Shown piece after piece: positions 7,930 to 15,205 of a stretch of DNA of 40,510 nt. Made by a program: the position numbers and the translations under genes. Position 1 is the stretch's first letter, and each line of letters begins with the position of its first letter. Origin of the DNA: Candidatus Coprousia avicola. GTDB lineage: Bacteria > Actinomycetota > Coriobacteriia > Coriobacteriales > Coriobacteriaceae. The notes under the pieces are model-generated. The model saw only the letters and a program-made list of their open reading frames with translations. It was not told the DNA's origin and ran no database searches. The stretch lies in contig DVMF01000033.1 of NCBI GenBank assembly GCA_018715125.1, positions 1 through 40,510 of the forward strand. The letters run 5' to 3'.

Positions 7930-7957
7930 ATTGTACCGTAAACCCCGCGCGTTGCAA
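7930..7957 (-). promoter_or_regulatory. Promoter of the two tRNA-Ser genes
   Basis: On the minus strand, TTGCAA (7957-7952), a 16-base spacer and TACAAT (7935-7930) end 15 bases before the tRNA-Ser(GGA) 5' end. TACAAT also precedes tRNA-Lys at 25406-25411 and purB at 9237-9242, suggesting it is a common -10 form in this genome. Confidence 0.65.
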
Positions 7958-8131
7958 ATGCGCTTTTTTTGAAGAGCAGCTGAGAGCTTAATAAATACTT
8001 AGCTCAGGCAAAAGTAGCGCTTAAAGGACCAAACGAATACCTATGGACGGCACGCTGCGGGTACACTGCAAGCGTGACTTCGCCGACGCGGCGCCACCTG
8101 CGCCTGCGCCGGGCAGTGGGGAGGATGCGCC

Positions 8132-9139
8132 ATGCTTTCACATGAACTGGGTTTTGCGACCTCTTGGAAGATGCTCACGCACGAGCGCGGGTGGATTGTT
8201 CCTCTGTGCCTTCTTGCCTTGGTGGGGTGGATTCCCATCTTGGGGCAGATCGTGGTTTTGGGCTACGCCTATGAATGGGCGCGCTTTACCGCATGGGGGG
8301 TCGATACCGCCCCGCGGCGGCAAAACATCGATTACGGCAAGTTGTTTGCCACGGGCGGCCGCGCGTTTCTCATCTTGCTTCTGATGGGGCTGGCGGTACG
8401 TGCCGTGCTCGCGCTGCTGGGGTTCACCCGTCTTGACCACGTGCTGCACTTTTTGCCCCTGGGCTCGGGGCTTTCGGTCTCGGCGCTGGTGGAGGGTGTG
8501 GCCGACCTCTCCCTCTGGGGTATCGTCGCCCTTGTCGTGGGGCTTTTCTTGGGGACGTTTCTGATGGCGGCCATGATGCGCGCCACGCTCTACGACGGAT
8601 TCGCCGCCGGCTGGCGCGTCGATCGCCTCTGCCAGATGATCGCGCGCGACCCGGCAGGTTTTTGCAAGGTGTGGCTCATCTCGCTTATCGGCAGCGCCCT
8701 CAGCATCGCGTACACCCTTGTTTGCGCGGCGGTGTTTGGCTCGCTCGCCTTTGGCGGCGTTCTCTCGTACGCGCGCCACGGCGGCATCATCGTATACGGC
8801 GGTCACGATCTCTTTGCGCTCGAGCAGCTTGCCTCATGGGGTGCCGGCTCCATCATCTTTGCGCTCCTGTTGTTTGTGGCGGCGCTCTTCTTCTGCGGGG
8901 TGATCTCGGTCGCCATGCAGCTGGTCTCGGTCAACGCCATGGGGCAATGGTTCTGCCGCTTTGAGGTGGGGCGCTGGGGTGCCTCGGCCGACCCGCTGCC
9001 CGAGGGCGTGCCCGCGGGCAGGACGGATGGCTCTGCGCGGCCCACGTCGCCGGTCACCCCGGTGCCGCCATCGTCTGAGCCTGCGCGGAGTGACGACGCG
9101 GCACCCTATTGGGATGACGATACGCCGGCAAACGCGTAA
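8132..9139 (+). CDS. DUF4013-type multi-span membrane protein
   Basis: A 335-residue membrane protein. The N-terminal WKMLTHERGW followed by a hydrophobic segment containing GWIPILGQIVVLGYAYEWAR is the hallmark opening of DUF4013 proteins. About six or seven hydrophobic segments lie between residues 20 and 270, several with the paired small-residue pattern of this family. The last roughly 60 residues are Pro/Ser/Asp-rich and soluble. The family has no established biochemical function. ATG 8132 is preceded by GGGGAGGA. It stands alone between the divergent tRNA-Ser genes and purB. An AT-rich stretch (7955-8045) and a GTACACTGC sequence at 8061-8069, one mismatch from the nearby repeat element, lie upstream. 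Confidence 0.8.
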   Translation: MLSHELGFATSWKMLTHERGWIVPLCLLALVGWIPILGQIVVLGYAYEWARFTAWGVDTAPRRQNIDYGKLFATGGRAFLILLLMGLAVRAVLALLGFTRLDHVLHFLPLGSGLSVSALVEGVADLSLWGIVALVVGLFLGTFLMAAMMRATLYDGFAAGWRVDRLCQMIARDPAGFCKVWLISLIGSALSIAYTLVCAAVFGSLAFGGVLSYARHGGIIVYGGHDLFALEQLASWGAGSIIFALLLFVAALFFCGVISVAMQLVSVNAMGQWFCRFEVGRWGASADPLPEGVPAGRTDGSARPTSPVTPVPPSSEPARSDDAAPYWDDDTPANA

Positions 9140-9312
9140 AGGGCACCCGCGCCCCAAGGGCGGGGCCGCGCGCGGCACTTGTTTGCGCTGCTTGTGCGCC
9201 TGCGCCCCCTGGGTCCTGCACACGGTGGGCATGCCGTACAATAAACGGGTTCAACGAACGCGCGGCGCGGCCGGCTGGTGCGCGCCCTGGCCGATGCGCA
9301 AAGGAGCTCGCC

Positions 9313-10659
9313 ATGATCGATCGCTACACCCGTCCCGAGATGGGCCACATCTTCTCACTCGAGAACAAGTACGCCATCTGGCAGGAAATCGAGGTGCTCG
9401 CGTGCGAGGCGCAAGCCGAGCTCGGCAACATCGGCATCACGCGCGAGGAGGCCCAGTGGATCCGCGAACACGCCCGCTTCAATAAGGATGAGGTCGACGC
9501 CATCGAGGCCGTCACCAATCACGACGTCATCGCGTTTCTCACCAACATGGGAGCCTACATCGACGCCGAGGTTCCCGAAGGCGAGCCCAAGCCCAGCCGT
9601 TGGGTCCACTTTGGCATGACGAGTTCCGACCTCGGCGATACGGCGCTCTGCTATCAGCTCGTGCAGGCGACCGATATCCTCATCGAGGACGTGCAGAAGC
9701 TCGGCGCCATCTGCAAGCGCCGCGCGTTTGAGGAGCGCAACACGCTCTGCGCCGGCCGCACGCACGGCATCCACGCCGAGCCCATGACGTTTGGCATGAA
9801 GTTTGGCAGCTGGGCCTGGGAGCTCAAGCGCGACCTCGACCGCCTGCGCGACGCCCGCGCCAACGTCGCCTTTGGCGCCATCTCCGGTGCGGTGGGCACC
9901 TACTCCTCCATCGACCCGTTTGTGGAGGAGTACGTCTGCGAGCACCTCGGCCTGGTGCACGACCCGCTGTCCACGCAGGTCATCAGCCGCGACCATCACG
10001 CCTACCTCGCCGGCGTGCTCGCCACCACGGCCGCTACGTGCGAGCGCATCGCGACCGAGATCCGCAACCTGCAGAAGACCGATACCCTCGAGGCGGAGGA
10101 GCCCTTCAAGAAGGGCCAGAAGGGGTCGAGCGCCATGCCGCACAAGCGCAACCCCATCACCATGGAGAAGGTCTGCGGCCTCGCGCGCGTGGTGAAGGCT
10201 AACGCGCAGGTCGCCTTCGACAACGTCGCCCTCTGGCATGAGCGCGACATCAGCCACTCCTCTGCCGAGCGCGTGGCGCAGGCCGACAGCTTCATCGCGC
10301 TCGACCATATGTTCCAGTGCCTCATCCGCGTGGTGGACGGCCTCATCCTCTACCCCGAGCAGATGCTCGCCAACCTCAACAAGACCCGTGGCCTCATCTT
10401 CTCGTCCAAGGTGCTGCTCGCCCTCGTGGAGACGGGCATCACGCGCGAGGAGGCCTACGCCATCGTGCAGGAGAACGCCATGGCCACGTGGCGCGAGGTG
10501 CAGCAGTGCGCCGGCGGCACGACCTTCCGCGAGAAGCTCGAGGCGGACCCGCGCTGCACGGTCGCGCCCGAGAAGCTCGACGAGATCTTCGACCCGTGGG
10601 ACTTCCTCACGCGCATCGACCGCGTCTTCGATCGTCTGGAGGAGCTCGACTTCGCCTAG
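9313..10659 (+). CDS. purB: Adenylosuccinate lyase
   Basis: Cytoplasmic enzyme of purine synthesis that releases fumarate from SAICAR and from adenylosuccinate. It is 448 residues long, within the family range. The superfamily signature GSSAMPHKRNP (about 271-281) carries the catalytic Ser loop, and the second active-site block is THGIHAEPMTFG with H151; HFGMTSSDLGDT and ERDISHSSAERV are also conserved. Start ATG 9313 follows AAAGGAGCTCGCC. A TACAAT -10-like element lies at 9237-9242 without a clear -35. A hairpin follows the gene, so it is probably monocistronic. purC, the preceding step in the pathway, is 12 kb to the right in this window and is not linked in an operon. Confidence 0.97.
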   Translation: MIDRYTRPEMGHIFSLENKYAIWQEIEVLACEAQAELGNIGITREEAQWIREHARFNKDEVDAIEAVTNHDVIAFLTNMGAYIDAEVPEGEPKPSRWVHFGMTSSDLGDTALCYQLVQATDILIEDVQKLGAICKRRAFEERNTLCAGRTHGIHAEPMTFGMKFGSWAWELKRDLDRLRDARANVAFGAISGAVGTYSSIDPFVEEYVCEHLGLVHDPLSTQVISRDHHAYLAGVLATTAATCERIATEIRNLQKTDTLEAEEPFKKGQKGSSAMPHKRNPITMEKVCGLARVVKANAQVAFDNVALWHERDISHSSAERVAQADSFIALDHMFQCLIRVVDGLILYPEQMLANLNKTRGLIFSSKVLLALVETGITREEAYAIVQENAMATWREVQQCAGGTTFREKLEADPRCTVAPEKLDEIFDPWDFLTRIDRVFDRLEELDFA

Positions 10660-10693
10660 CGCGTTGGGTTCGCTTCTGTGCAAGAAACCATTT

Positions 10694-10721
10694 CGACGGC
10701 CAGCTGAAATGCTGGCCGTCG
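10694..10721 (+). terminator. Perfect hairpin after purB, without a T run
   Basis: GACGGCCAGC / GCTGGCCGTC is a perfect 10-bp stem with a 6-base loop TGAAAT, extended by one C-G pair. The sequence after it is GGCTTACTA, so it lacks the U tract of a standard terminator; it may act as a weak terminator or an mRNA 3' end stabiliser. Confidence 0.55.
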
Positions 10722-10980
10722 GCTTACTATGGCAAGGGCATGGCTACAGAAGCCAGCTGCCGCCTATAAGCCGCATCTTGCTGATTGCGAGCTCGCCGTG
10801 GCAAGAGACATGATGGGGCATGGGCGAATGGGCAATTACTACCTCCGAGCCTATGAGCGACGTCTCGTTCTCTTGAATGCGCGGGAGGAGTGATGATATC
10901 GCGGCGGACACAACGATGGTGCCGTTATCGGTGTTTCCATCGCGTAGCGCCGTTCCGTCCACTTGCGTGAGCGTAAGCTG
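10722..10980. other. Intergenic stretch of lower GC, no secure gene
   Basis: Between the purB hairpin and the luxR stop, the sequence is visibly less GC-rich than its surroundings. A 72-codon frame on the minus strand (10744-10962) is open but has no clear ribosome site and no recognised similarity. It could be a gene remnant or an insertion scar; I see no inverted-repeat ends or target duplication. Confidence 0.35.
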
Positions 10981-12546
10981 CTACCCGCCGTATTCGTTGA
11001 GGTAATCGAGGATCTCCTGGCGCGAGTGCAGGTCGGTCTTGTCGTAGATGCGCTTGATGTGCGTGTGCACGGTGTTCTGCGAAAGGTGGAGCTCCTCGCT
11101 CACGCGGGCCTGCGTATGGCCGAGGGCGTAGAGGGTGAGGACCTCGACCTCGCGCCCGGTGAGGCCAAAGCGCTGCCCCATGGCGATGACCGAGGTCGCG
11201 ATGTATACCTCGGGCGAGGGTGCCGGCGCCGGCTCGGGTACCGGTGCGGTCGTTGCGACCTCGGGTGCCGTGCCCGCATCCGGCTCGCCGGCGTCACCCG
11301 CCGATGCCTGCGCCTGCGAGAAGCGAAACACGCCCATGGGTACGTAGTTGCCGCTGCGTGCAGGGTCGGAGAGCAGCTGCGTAAACACGAGCTGGGTGGC
11401 TGCGAGCGTGCAGAGGCCCATCAGGGCGATAACGGGCGCGCGGTCGCCCGGCGCGGCGGCGCCGATGAGGGTGCCGAGGGCGGCGCCGAGCACTTGGAAC
11501 CCAAAGAGCGCGATCCACGCTCCGGCTGCGTATACGTAGGGGTCGCGCTCGCCGTAGCTCGCGAAGGCGACCGCAAGATAGCACACGTGGGCTTGGAGCA
11601 GCAGCAGCACGGCGGCGCAGAGCGCCCCGCCGACGTACGTGCACCCCGCGCCGAGGGCGAGCAGCACCGTACCGGTGCCCATCATGAGGCCGAGGGCGAT
11701 CCAGATGGTGGCGACGAGAGAGCGCTCGCGCTCGGCAAGCGCGTAGCGGGCGATGAGGAGGCTCGCCGCACCGGCCGTGAGGGCGGTGATGATGCGCGCC
11801 GCCACCGTGAGTCCGGCCGAGCCCTCAACCGAGAGGGTGAGGGTGCCCGCAAGACCGCCGGCAAGCGCCATGCCGCAGACGCCGGTGAGCGCGGCGGCGA
11901 GATACCCGCGGTCGGAGAACCGCTCGACACTGGTGCCAAAGTACAGCTCGGGCAAGGCAGGAAGCGCCTCGCCGGGGGCAGCGGTCTTGCGCGAGGCGCG
12001 CGTCGTCGCAAATTGCGCGAACGAGAAGGCAAACGTAGCGATATGGCGCACGAGGGGGCCGGCGATACCGAGGAAGAACACCAAGAGGGTTGCAGCGGCT
12101 ACGGCACCAAACACGACGAGCGAGACATGCGTGGCCGCCGTGGCGCGCAGCTTGCGGAGCCAAAAGAACGCCAAGAGCGCGCTGCCCGATCCGCTTGCCG
12201 CCTGCAAGGCGAGCTCCACGAGGCCGTGCGTGTCTGCCTGCGTCGCATCGAGAAAGGCAAGGCCGAGCGCCCCGATGCCCGCAACATGGATGGCGATAAA
12301 CGTGATGAGGAAGATGGCGCGCTTGGGCAGGCGCTTGAGGTGCAGTGCCGTGGCGCCTACGGCAAGCGCAGCGGCACAGGTGACGAGCGTCGCGGTGCCA
12401 TCGAATGTTGGCGAGAGGCCGGCAAGGTGGCCTTGCTGCACGGTGAGCGAAAAGCTCGCGAGGGCAAGCGCGAGGCCGGCAAGGGCGGGCGCGAGCGCGC
12501 TCCGGGCCTCAGTGCTCACGGACTCATCCGATGACGTCTGCGCCAT
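10981..12546 (-). CDS. LuxR-type regulator with a multi-span membrane N-terminus
   Basis: A 521-residue protein. Residues about 18-410 hold around 12 hydrophobic segments in an Ala/Leu-rich transporter-like layout. A Pro/Ala/Glu-rich linker (about 415-450) follows. The last about 65 residues are a GerE/LuxR helix-turn-helix: LTGREVEVLTLYALGHTQ, then ELHLSQNTVHTHIKRIYDK, then HSRQEILDYL. Such membrane LuxR proteins are numerous in Coriobacteriia and often sit beside respiratory reductase operons; the membrane part presumably senses a ligand, but that is not proven. ATG 12546 is preceded by GAGAGGAGGCGG. It is divergent from the gene at 12658, and the 111-base gap contains a strong palindrome. 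It is the likeliest controller of the Fe-S/AOR/cytochrome operon. Confidence 0.88.
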   Translation of the reverse strand: MAQTSSDESVSTEARSALAPALAGLALALASFSLTVQQGHLAGLSPTFDGTATLVTCAAALAVGATALHLKRLPKRAIFLITFIAIHVAGIGALGLAFLDATQADTHGLVELALQAASGSGSALLAFFWLRKLRATAATHVSLVVFGAVAAATLLVFFLGIAGPLVRHIATFAFSFAQFATTRASRKTAAPGEALPALPELYFGTSVERFSDRGYLAAALTGVCGMALAGGLAGTLTLSVEGSAGLTVAARIITALTAGAASLLIARYALAERERSLVATIWIALGLMMGTGTVLLALGAGCTYVGGALCAAVLLLLQAHVCYLAVAFASYGERDPYVYAAGAWIALFGFQVLGAALGTLIGAAAPGDRAPVIALMGLCTLAATQLVFTQLLSDPARSGNYVPMGVFRFSQAQASAGDAGEPDAGTAPEVATTAPVPEPAPAPSPEVYIATSVIAMGQRFGLTGREVEVLTLYALGHTQARVSEELHLSQNTVHTHIKRIYDKTDLHSRQEILDYLNEYGG

Positions 12547-12566
12547 GTCCCGCCTCCTCTCGATGC

Positions 12567-12584
12567 GTCACCCGTACGGGTCAC
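12567..12584. promoter_or_regulatory. Palindromic operator candidate in the luxR divergent region
   Basis: ACCCGTACGGGT (12570-12581) is a perfect 12-bp palindrome; including flanks, GTCACCCGTACGGGTCAC is symmetric except for one position. It lies 21 bases upstream of the luxR start, within its probable leader. The half-site ACCCGTA recurs at 14335-14341 in the Fe-S operon leader. On the minus strand TATACT occurs at about 12608-12613 as a possible luxR -10. Confidence 0.6.
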
Positions 12585-12657
12585 CTCTTTTGGGTGATAG
12601 GAAGTATACCTTGTACTAAACTGTGTTGCACGAGTACGAAAGAACGGGAGGGGAGCT

Positions 12658-13506
12658 ATGACCGACACAGCGGAGGGCGGCGTGGCCGCGCCAAGCGATG
12701 CGGCGGCGGTTTCAACCGGTTCAGAGGGGACGTCCCTTGCGGCGGCGTCCGGGGTTGAAGCCGCGGGTGCGCCGTCGCCTCAGGTGCCTGACACGTGTGC
12801 TCCCGAGGGGCTCACGCCCGAGGAGCTCGCTGAGATCCACGCACTCAACGCGTGGGTGCGCGCGCTCGACGCGGCGCTCACCGACATCCGTCAGCGCTCT
12901 TACGAGGGAAAACTCACCACGATGGCGCGGTGGCGCAAGCGCTCGGTCGCGCCCGAGGGCATGAGCGCCCAGGAGTTCGAGCAGAAGTTCGCCGCCTATC
13001 TCGACGAGCACGAGCACGCCGAGGCCAAGCCGGTTATGGGGCGCTTGGCGGCGCCCAAGCCGCTCGCGGTTGAGCTCGAGGGCCGCGAGGTACCCGAGGA
13101 CGAGCCGCTGCCCGAGCCCTCGGTGGTCGACATCGCGCTCATGCAGGGCAAGAAGGCCACGTATCTCTACTCGGCCGCCTTGCTCTCGCACAGCTTTGCC
13201 AAGGCGCTCTACCATACCGCCGAGGATAACGACGTCGCCACGTTTGTCGACGTGGTGCGCACCGAATCGAGCACGTATCCGCGCCCCGTGGGTATCGACA
13301 GCTTTATGAACCCGCCGTATCTCTGGGCCCCCGCGCGCACGCGCGAGGTCTACCAGAAGACCATCGCGACATCCTCCTTCAAGGACATACACGAGACGCA
13401 TGCGAGCAACGGGCGCACCTATTACTACTCCGATATGTATCTCTCCGAGGCGCAGGCGCGCTCGCTTGCCGAGTGGTACGGCGTCGAGCAGCAGCGCAAC
13501 CCGTAA
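12658..13506 (+). CDS. Unknown protein, first gene of the putative redox cluster
   Basis: A 282-residue protein with no recognised domain. Residues 1-50 are Ala/Gly/Ser-rich and probably disordered. Residues 55-100 are helical and charged, and the C-terminal half has a distinctive aromatic-rich region: MQGKKATYLYS, SFAKALYH, MNPPYLW, YYYSDMYLSEAQ. There is no signal peptide, no membrane span and no Cys cluster, so it is probably a cytoplasmic partner or chaperone. ATG 12658 follows GGGAGGGGAGCT. It is divergent from the LuxR gene and is followed after 52 bases by the NifU-like gene. Context suggests a role in maturation or control of the AOR complex. The E. coli ydhYVWXUT operon, which also encodes an AOR homologue, likewise contains proteins of unknown function, but I cannot show homology by eye. 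Confidence 0.65.
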   Translation: MTDTAEGGVAAPSDAAAVSTGSEGTSLAAASGVEAAGAPSPQVPDTCAPEGLTPEELAEIHALNAWVRALDAALTDIRQRSYEGKLTTMARWRKRSVAPEGMSAQEFEQKFAAYLDEHEHAEAKPVMGRLAAPKPLAVELEGREVPEDEPLPEPSVVDIALMQGKKATYLYSAALLSHSFAKALYHTAEDNDVATFVDVVRTESSTYPRPVGIDSFMNPPYLWAPARTREVYQKTIATSSFKDIHETHASNGRTYYYSDMYLSEAQARSLAEWYGVEQQRNP

Positions 13507-13558
13507 CGCCCGCGCCGTTCGTTACCCTCACTACCTGCCCATACGAGAAAGGGGCCCC

Positions 13559-14152
13559 ATGGCTAGGAACCGCCTTACCGAGGACACGCCGTTTCTGCGG
13601 ACGCCTGACATGTACCAGATAGAGAAGGACGCGCCCATCTCTGAGTACGACAAGAAGACCATCGACCTTATCGCCGACGCCGCCAACGGGGGCATTCCCG
13701 ATGGCGCCAACGTCTTCTGCAGCGTGGGCAAAGAGAAGCGCGGCACCGTGCAGATGCAGCTCTTTGCCCAGATCGATCCCGAGACCGCGACGTTTGGCGA
13801 GGTCGGTTTCCGCAGTCACGGCTGCTTGGCGGCGATCGCGTGCGCGACGGCCCTCGCCTCGCTCCTGCGCGGCAAGACCGTCGAGCAGGCGCTCGCCATC
13901 ACGCGGGAAGACATCGAGGAGCTTACCGGTCCTCTGCCGACGAGCCGCAACTACACCCTCATCTTTGCGCTCGAGGCGGTGCGCGCGCTCGTGGGAGACT
14001 ACTACTTGCGCGTCTGCCACTATACGCTCGCCGAGCTCGACCGGAACCTGCCGTGCACGCGCCTCTCGGTGCCGTGCATGATTACCGAGAATTGCTCGCT
14101 GCGCGACAGCAGGGTGGATCAGGAGCTCCGCGAGGCGGGGGAGATCGCCTAG
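13559..14152 (+). CDS. NifU/IscU-N-like protein with reduced Cys set
   Basis: A 197-residue soluble protein. Residues about 75-150 resemble the NifU/IscU N-terminal scaffold fold: GFRSHGCLAAIACATALASL, then GKTVEQALAIT and IEELTGPLP, the last echoing the scaffold's LPP block. Classical scaffolds use three Cys; here the GC Cys is present, a second follows six residues later, but the HC Cys near the end of the domain is missing (SRNYTLIF in its place). Three further Cys (PCTRLSVPC and ENC) lie in the C-terminal 30 residues. It may carry or deliver Fe-S clusters to the operon products by a modified mechanism. ATG 13559 follows AGAAAGGGG. The start codon is well supported; the assignment to the NifU-like fold is by pattern only. 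Confidence 0.7.
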   Translation: MARNRLTEDTPFLRTPDMYQIEKDAPISEYDKKTIDLIADAANGGIPDGANVFCSVGKEKRGTVQMQLFAQIDPETATFGEVGFRSHGCLAAIACATALASLLRGKTVEQALAITREDIEELTGPLPTSRNYTLIFALEAVRALVGDYYLRVCHYTLAELDRNLPCTRLSVPCMITENCSLRDSRVDQELREAGEIA

Positions 14153-14215
14153 AGCCGAGCACTCAGACGTCTACGCGACCCACGCGGCGCCGGGCGGCGA
14201 CTAGGGGCGCGCCGC

Positions 14216-14249
14216 AGCGCGGGCACCGGTCATGCCCGGCGCCGTTTTG
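14216..14249 (+). terminator. Imperfect GC hairpin with short T run after the NifU-like gene
   Basis: GCGCGGGC (14217-14224) pairs with GCCCGGCGC (from 14233) with one bulged base and a 9-base loop, followed by CGTTTTG. A larger foldback with the CGGCGCCGGGC at about 14185 competes with it. A weak terminator separating the upstream pair from the Fe-S operon is plausible. Confidence 0.45.
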
Positions 14250-14260
14250 TGGTCCATACC

Positions 14261-14466
14261 ATGCCAAAACGCGAGAGGTCACCCCAAACAGGTGACAAGC
14301 GCGGGTGGTAATTCTGCACCAAAACGCGCAAATTACCCGTAACAAGGTGAAGCCCGGCGCGATGCATAGGTGACAATGGTATGCGGCGAATTGCGCGCCA
14401 TCGCCAGGCGCGCGCGTCATATCGATCCACGGCGGGGAACCGCCGTAACCAGTAGGGGAGGGAACT
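14261..14466 (+). promoter_or_regulatory. Repeat-rich leader of the Fe-S/AOR/cytochrome operon
   Basis: The leader holds several symmetric or repeated elements: the palindrome GTCACC-7-GGTGAC (14278-14296); the direct repeat CCAAAACGCG at 14264-14273 and 14319-14328; the inverted pair GGTAATT (14307-14313) and AATTACC (14331-14337); ACCCGTA at 14335-14341, identical to half of the luxR palindrome; and another GGTGAC at 14369-14374. I could not fix a -35/-10 pair. This density suggests binding of one or more regulators. Confidence 0.55.
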
Positions 14467-15189
14467 ATGAAAGAGAACACCACCACAGAGCTGGTGGGCT
14501 CGGGCGCGGATCGCCTCGAATCCTTCTTCACCCGTCGCGGGTTTGTGAAGGTCTCGGGCGCGTTCGTGGCGAGCATGGTGGCGCTCGGCCTGCTCCCGGA
14601 GGAGGCGGCTGCGACGCCGACGAGCTCCATGGGCGACCTGGACTACTACGCCACGCCGTCCCACGTGCTTAAGGTGAATCGCGCTCGCTGCACCGGATGC
14701 CAGCGCTGCGAGATGGCCTGCACGCTCGCCCTCGACGGCGTGAGCCAGCCGGCTGCCGCGCGCATCCACGTGCACGACGGCTACCAGTACGGCAAGGAGC
14801 TCGGTAGCGGCGACGGCATCTTCTACTCCATGGAGTGGACCATCCGCACCTGCTACATGTGCAAGACCGCTCTCTGCCAGACCGCGTGCCCGCACGGCGC
14901 CATCATCACCAACGACAATGGCGTCCGCGTGGTGGACGAGGACAAGTGCGTGGGCTGCGGTGCCTGCGTCGCCGCCTGCCCGTACGACATGCCGCGCGTG
15001 AACACCGTTACCGGTAAGTCCCGCAAGTGCGTTGCCTGCGGCCGCTGCGCCGCGCAGTGCCCCAACGGCGCCATCGAGCTCATCGAGTGGGAGGACGTCA
15101 GCCATTCGTCTGGCCCGACCCGTCAGGAGAATCCGTACCCGCTCGTAGGCGAGCAGCAGGACTTCGTCGGCGGCGGCCACGTCGCTTAA
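14467..15189 (+). CDS. Tat-targeted four-cluster Fe-S electron transfer protein
   Basis: A 240-residue ferredoxin-type subunit (HycB/DmsB/YdhX-like). It has a textbook Tat motif TRRGFVKVSG (residues 22-31), a hydrophobic core and an AAA processing site, so it should act outside the membrane. Four Cys groups follow: CX2CX2CX3C from C75, CX2CX4CX3CP from C129, CX2CX2CX3CP from C161 and CX2CX2CX3CP from C188, enough for four 4Fe-4S clusters. It probably carries electrons between the pentaheme cytochrome and the AOR subunit encoded downstream. ATG 14467 follows GGGGAGGGAACT. It is the first gene of a three-gene operon, 16 bases before AOR. E. coli YdhX, also a Tat-targeted ferredoxin beside an AOR homologue (YdhV), is the closest known precedent. 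Confidence 0.9.
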   Translation: MKENTTTELVGSGADRLESFFTRRGFVKVSGAFVASMVALGLLPEEAAATPTSSMGDLDYYATPSHVLKVNRARCTGCQRCEMACTLALDGVSQPAAARIHVHDGYQYGKELGSGDGIFYSMEWTIRTCYMCKTALCQTACPHGAIITNDNGVRVVDEDKCVGCGACVAACPYDMPRVNTVTGKSRKCVACGRCAAQCPNGAIELIEWEDVSHSSGPTRQENPYPLVGEQQDFVGGGHVA

Positions 15190-15205
15190 AGATTGGAGAT
15201 ACGCA

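Noticed and set aside
8132..9139. A transport permease identity for the gene at 8132
   Set aside because: Although it has many spans, the opening block matches the DUF4013 pattern and no transporter motif is visible.
14163..14235. A small minus-strand zinc-ribbon-like piece (RCPRCGAPL)
   Set aside because: It is the end of an open frame running through the operon leader and the Fe-S gene, with no ribosome site and no other ribbon half; most likely chance in GC-rich sequence.
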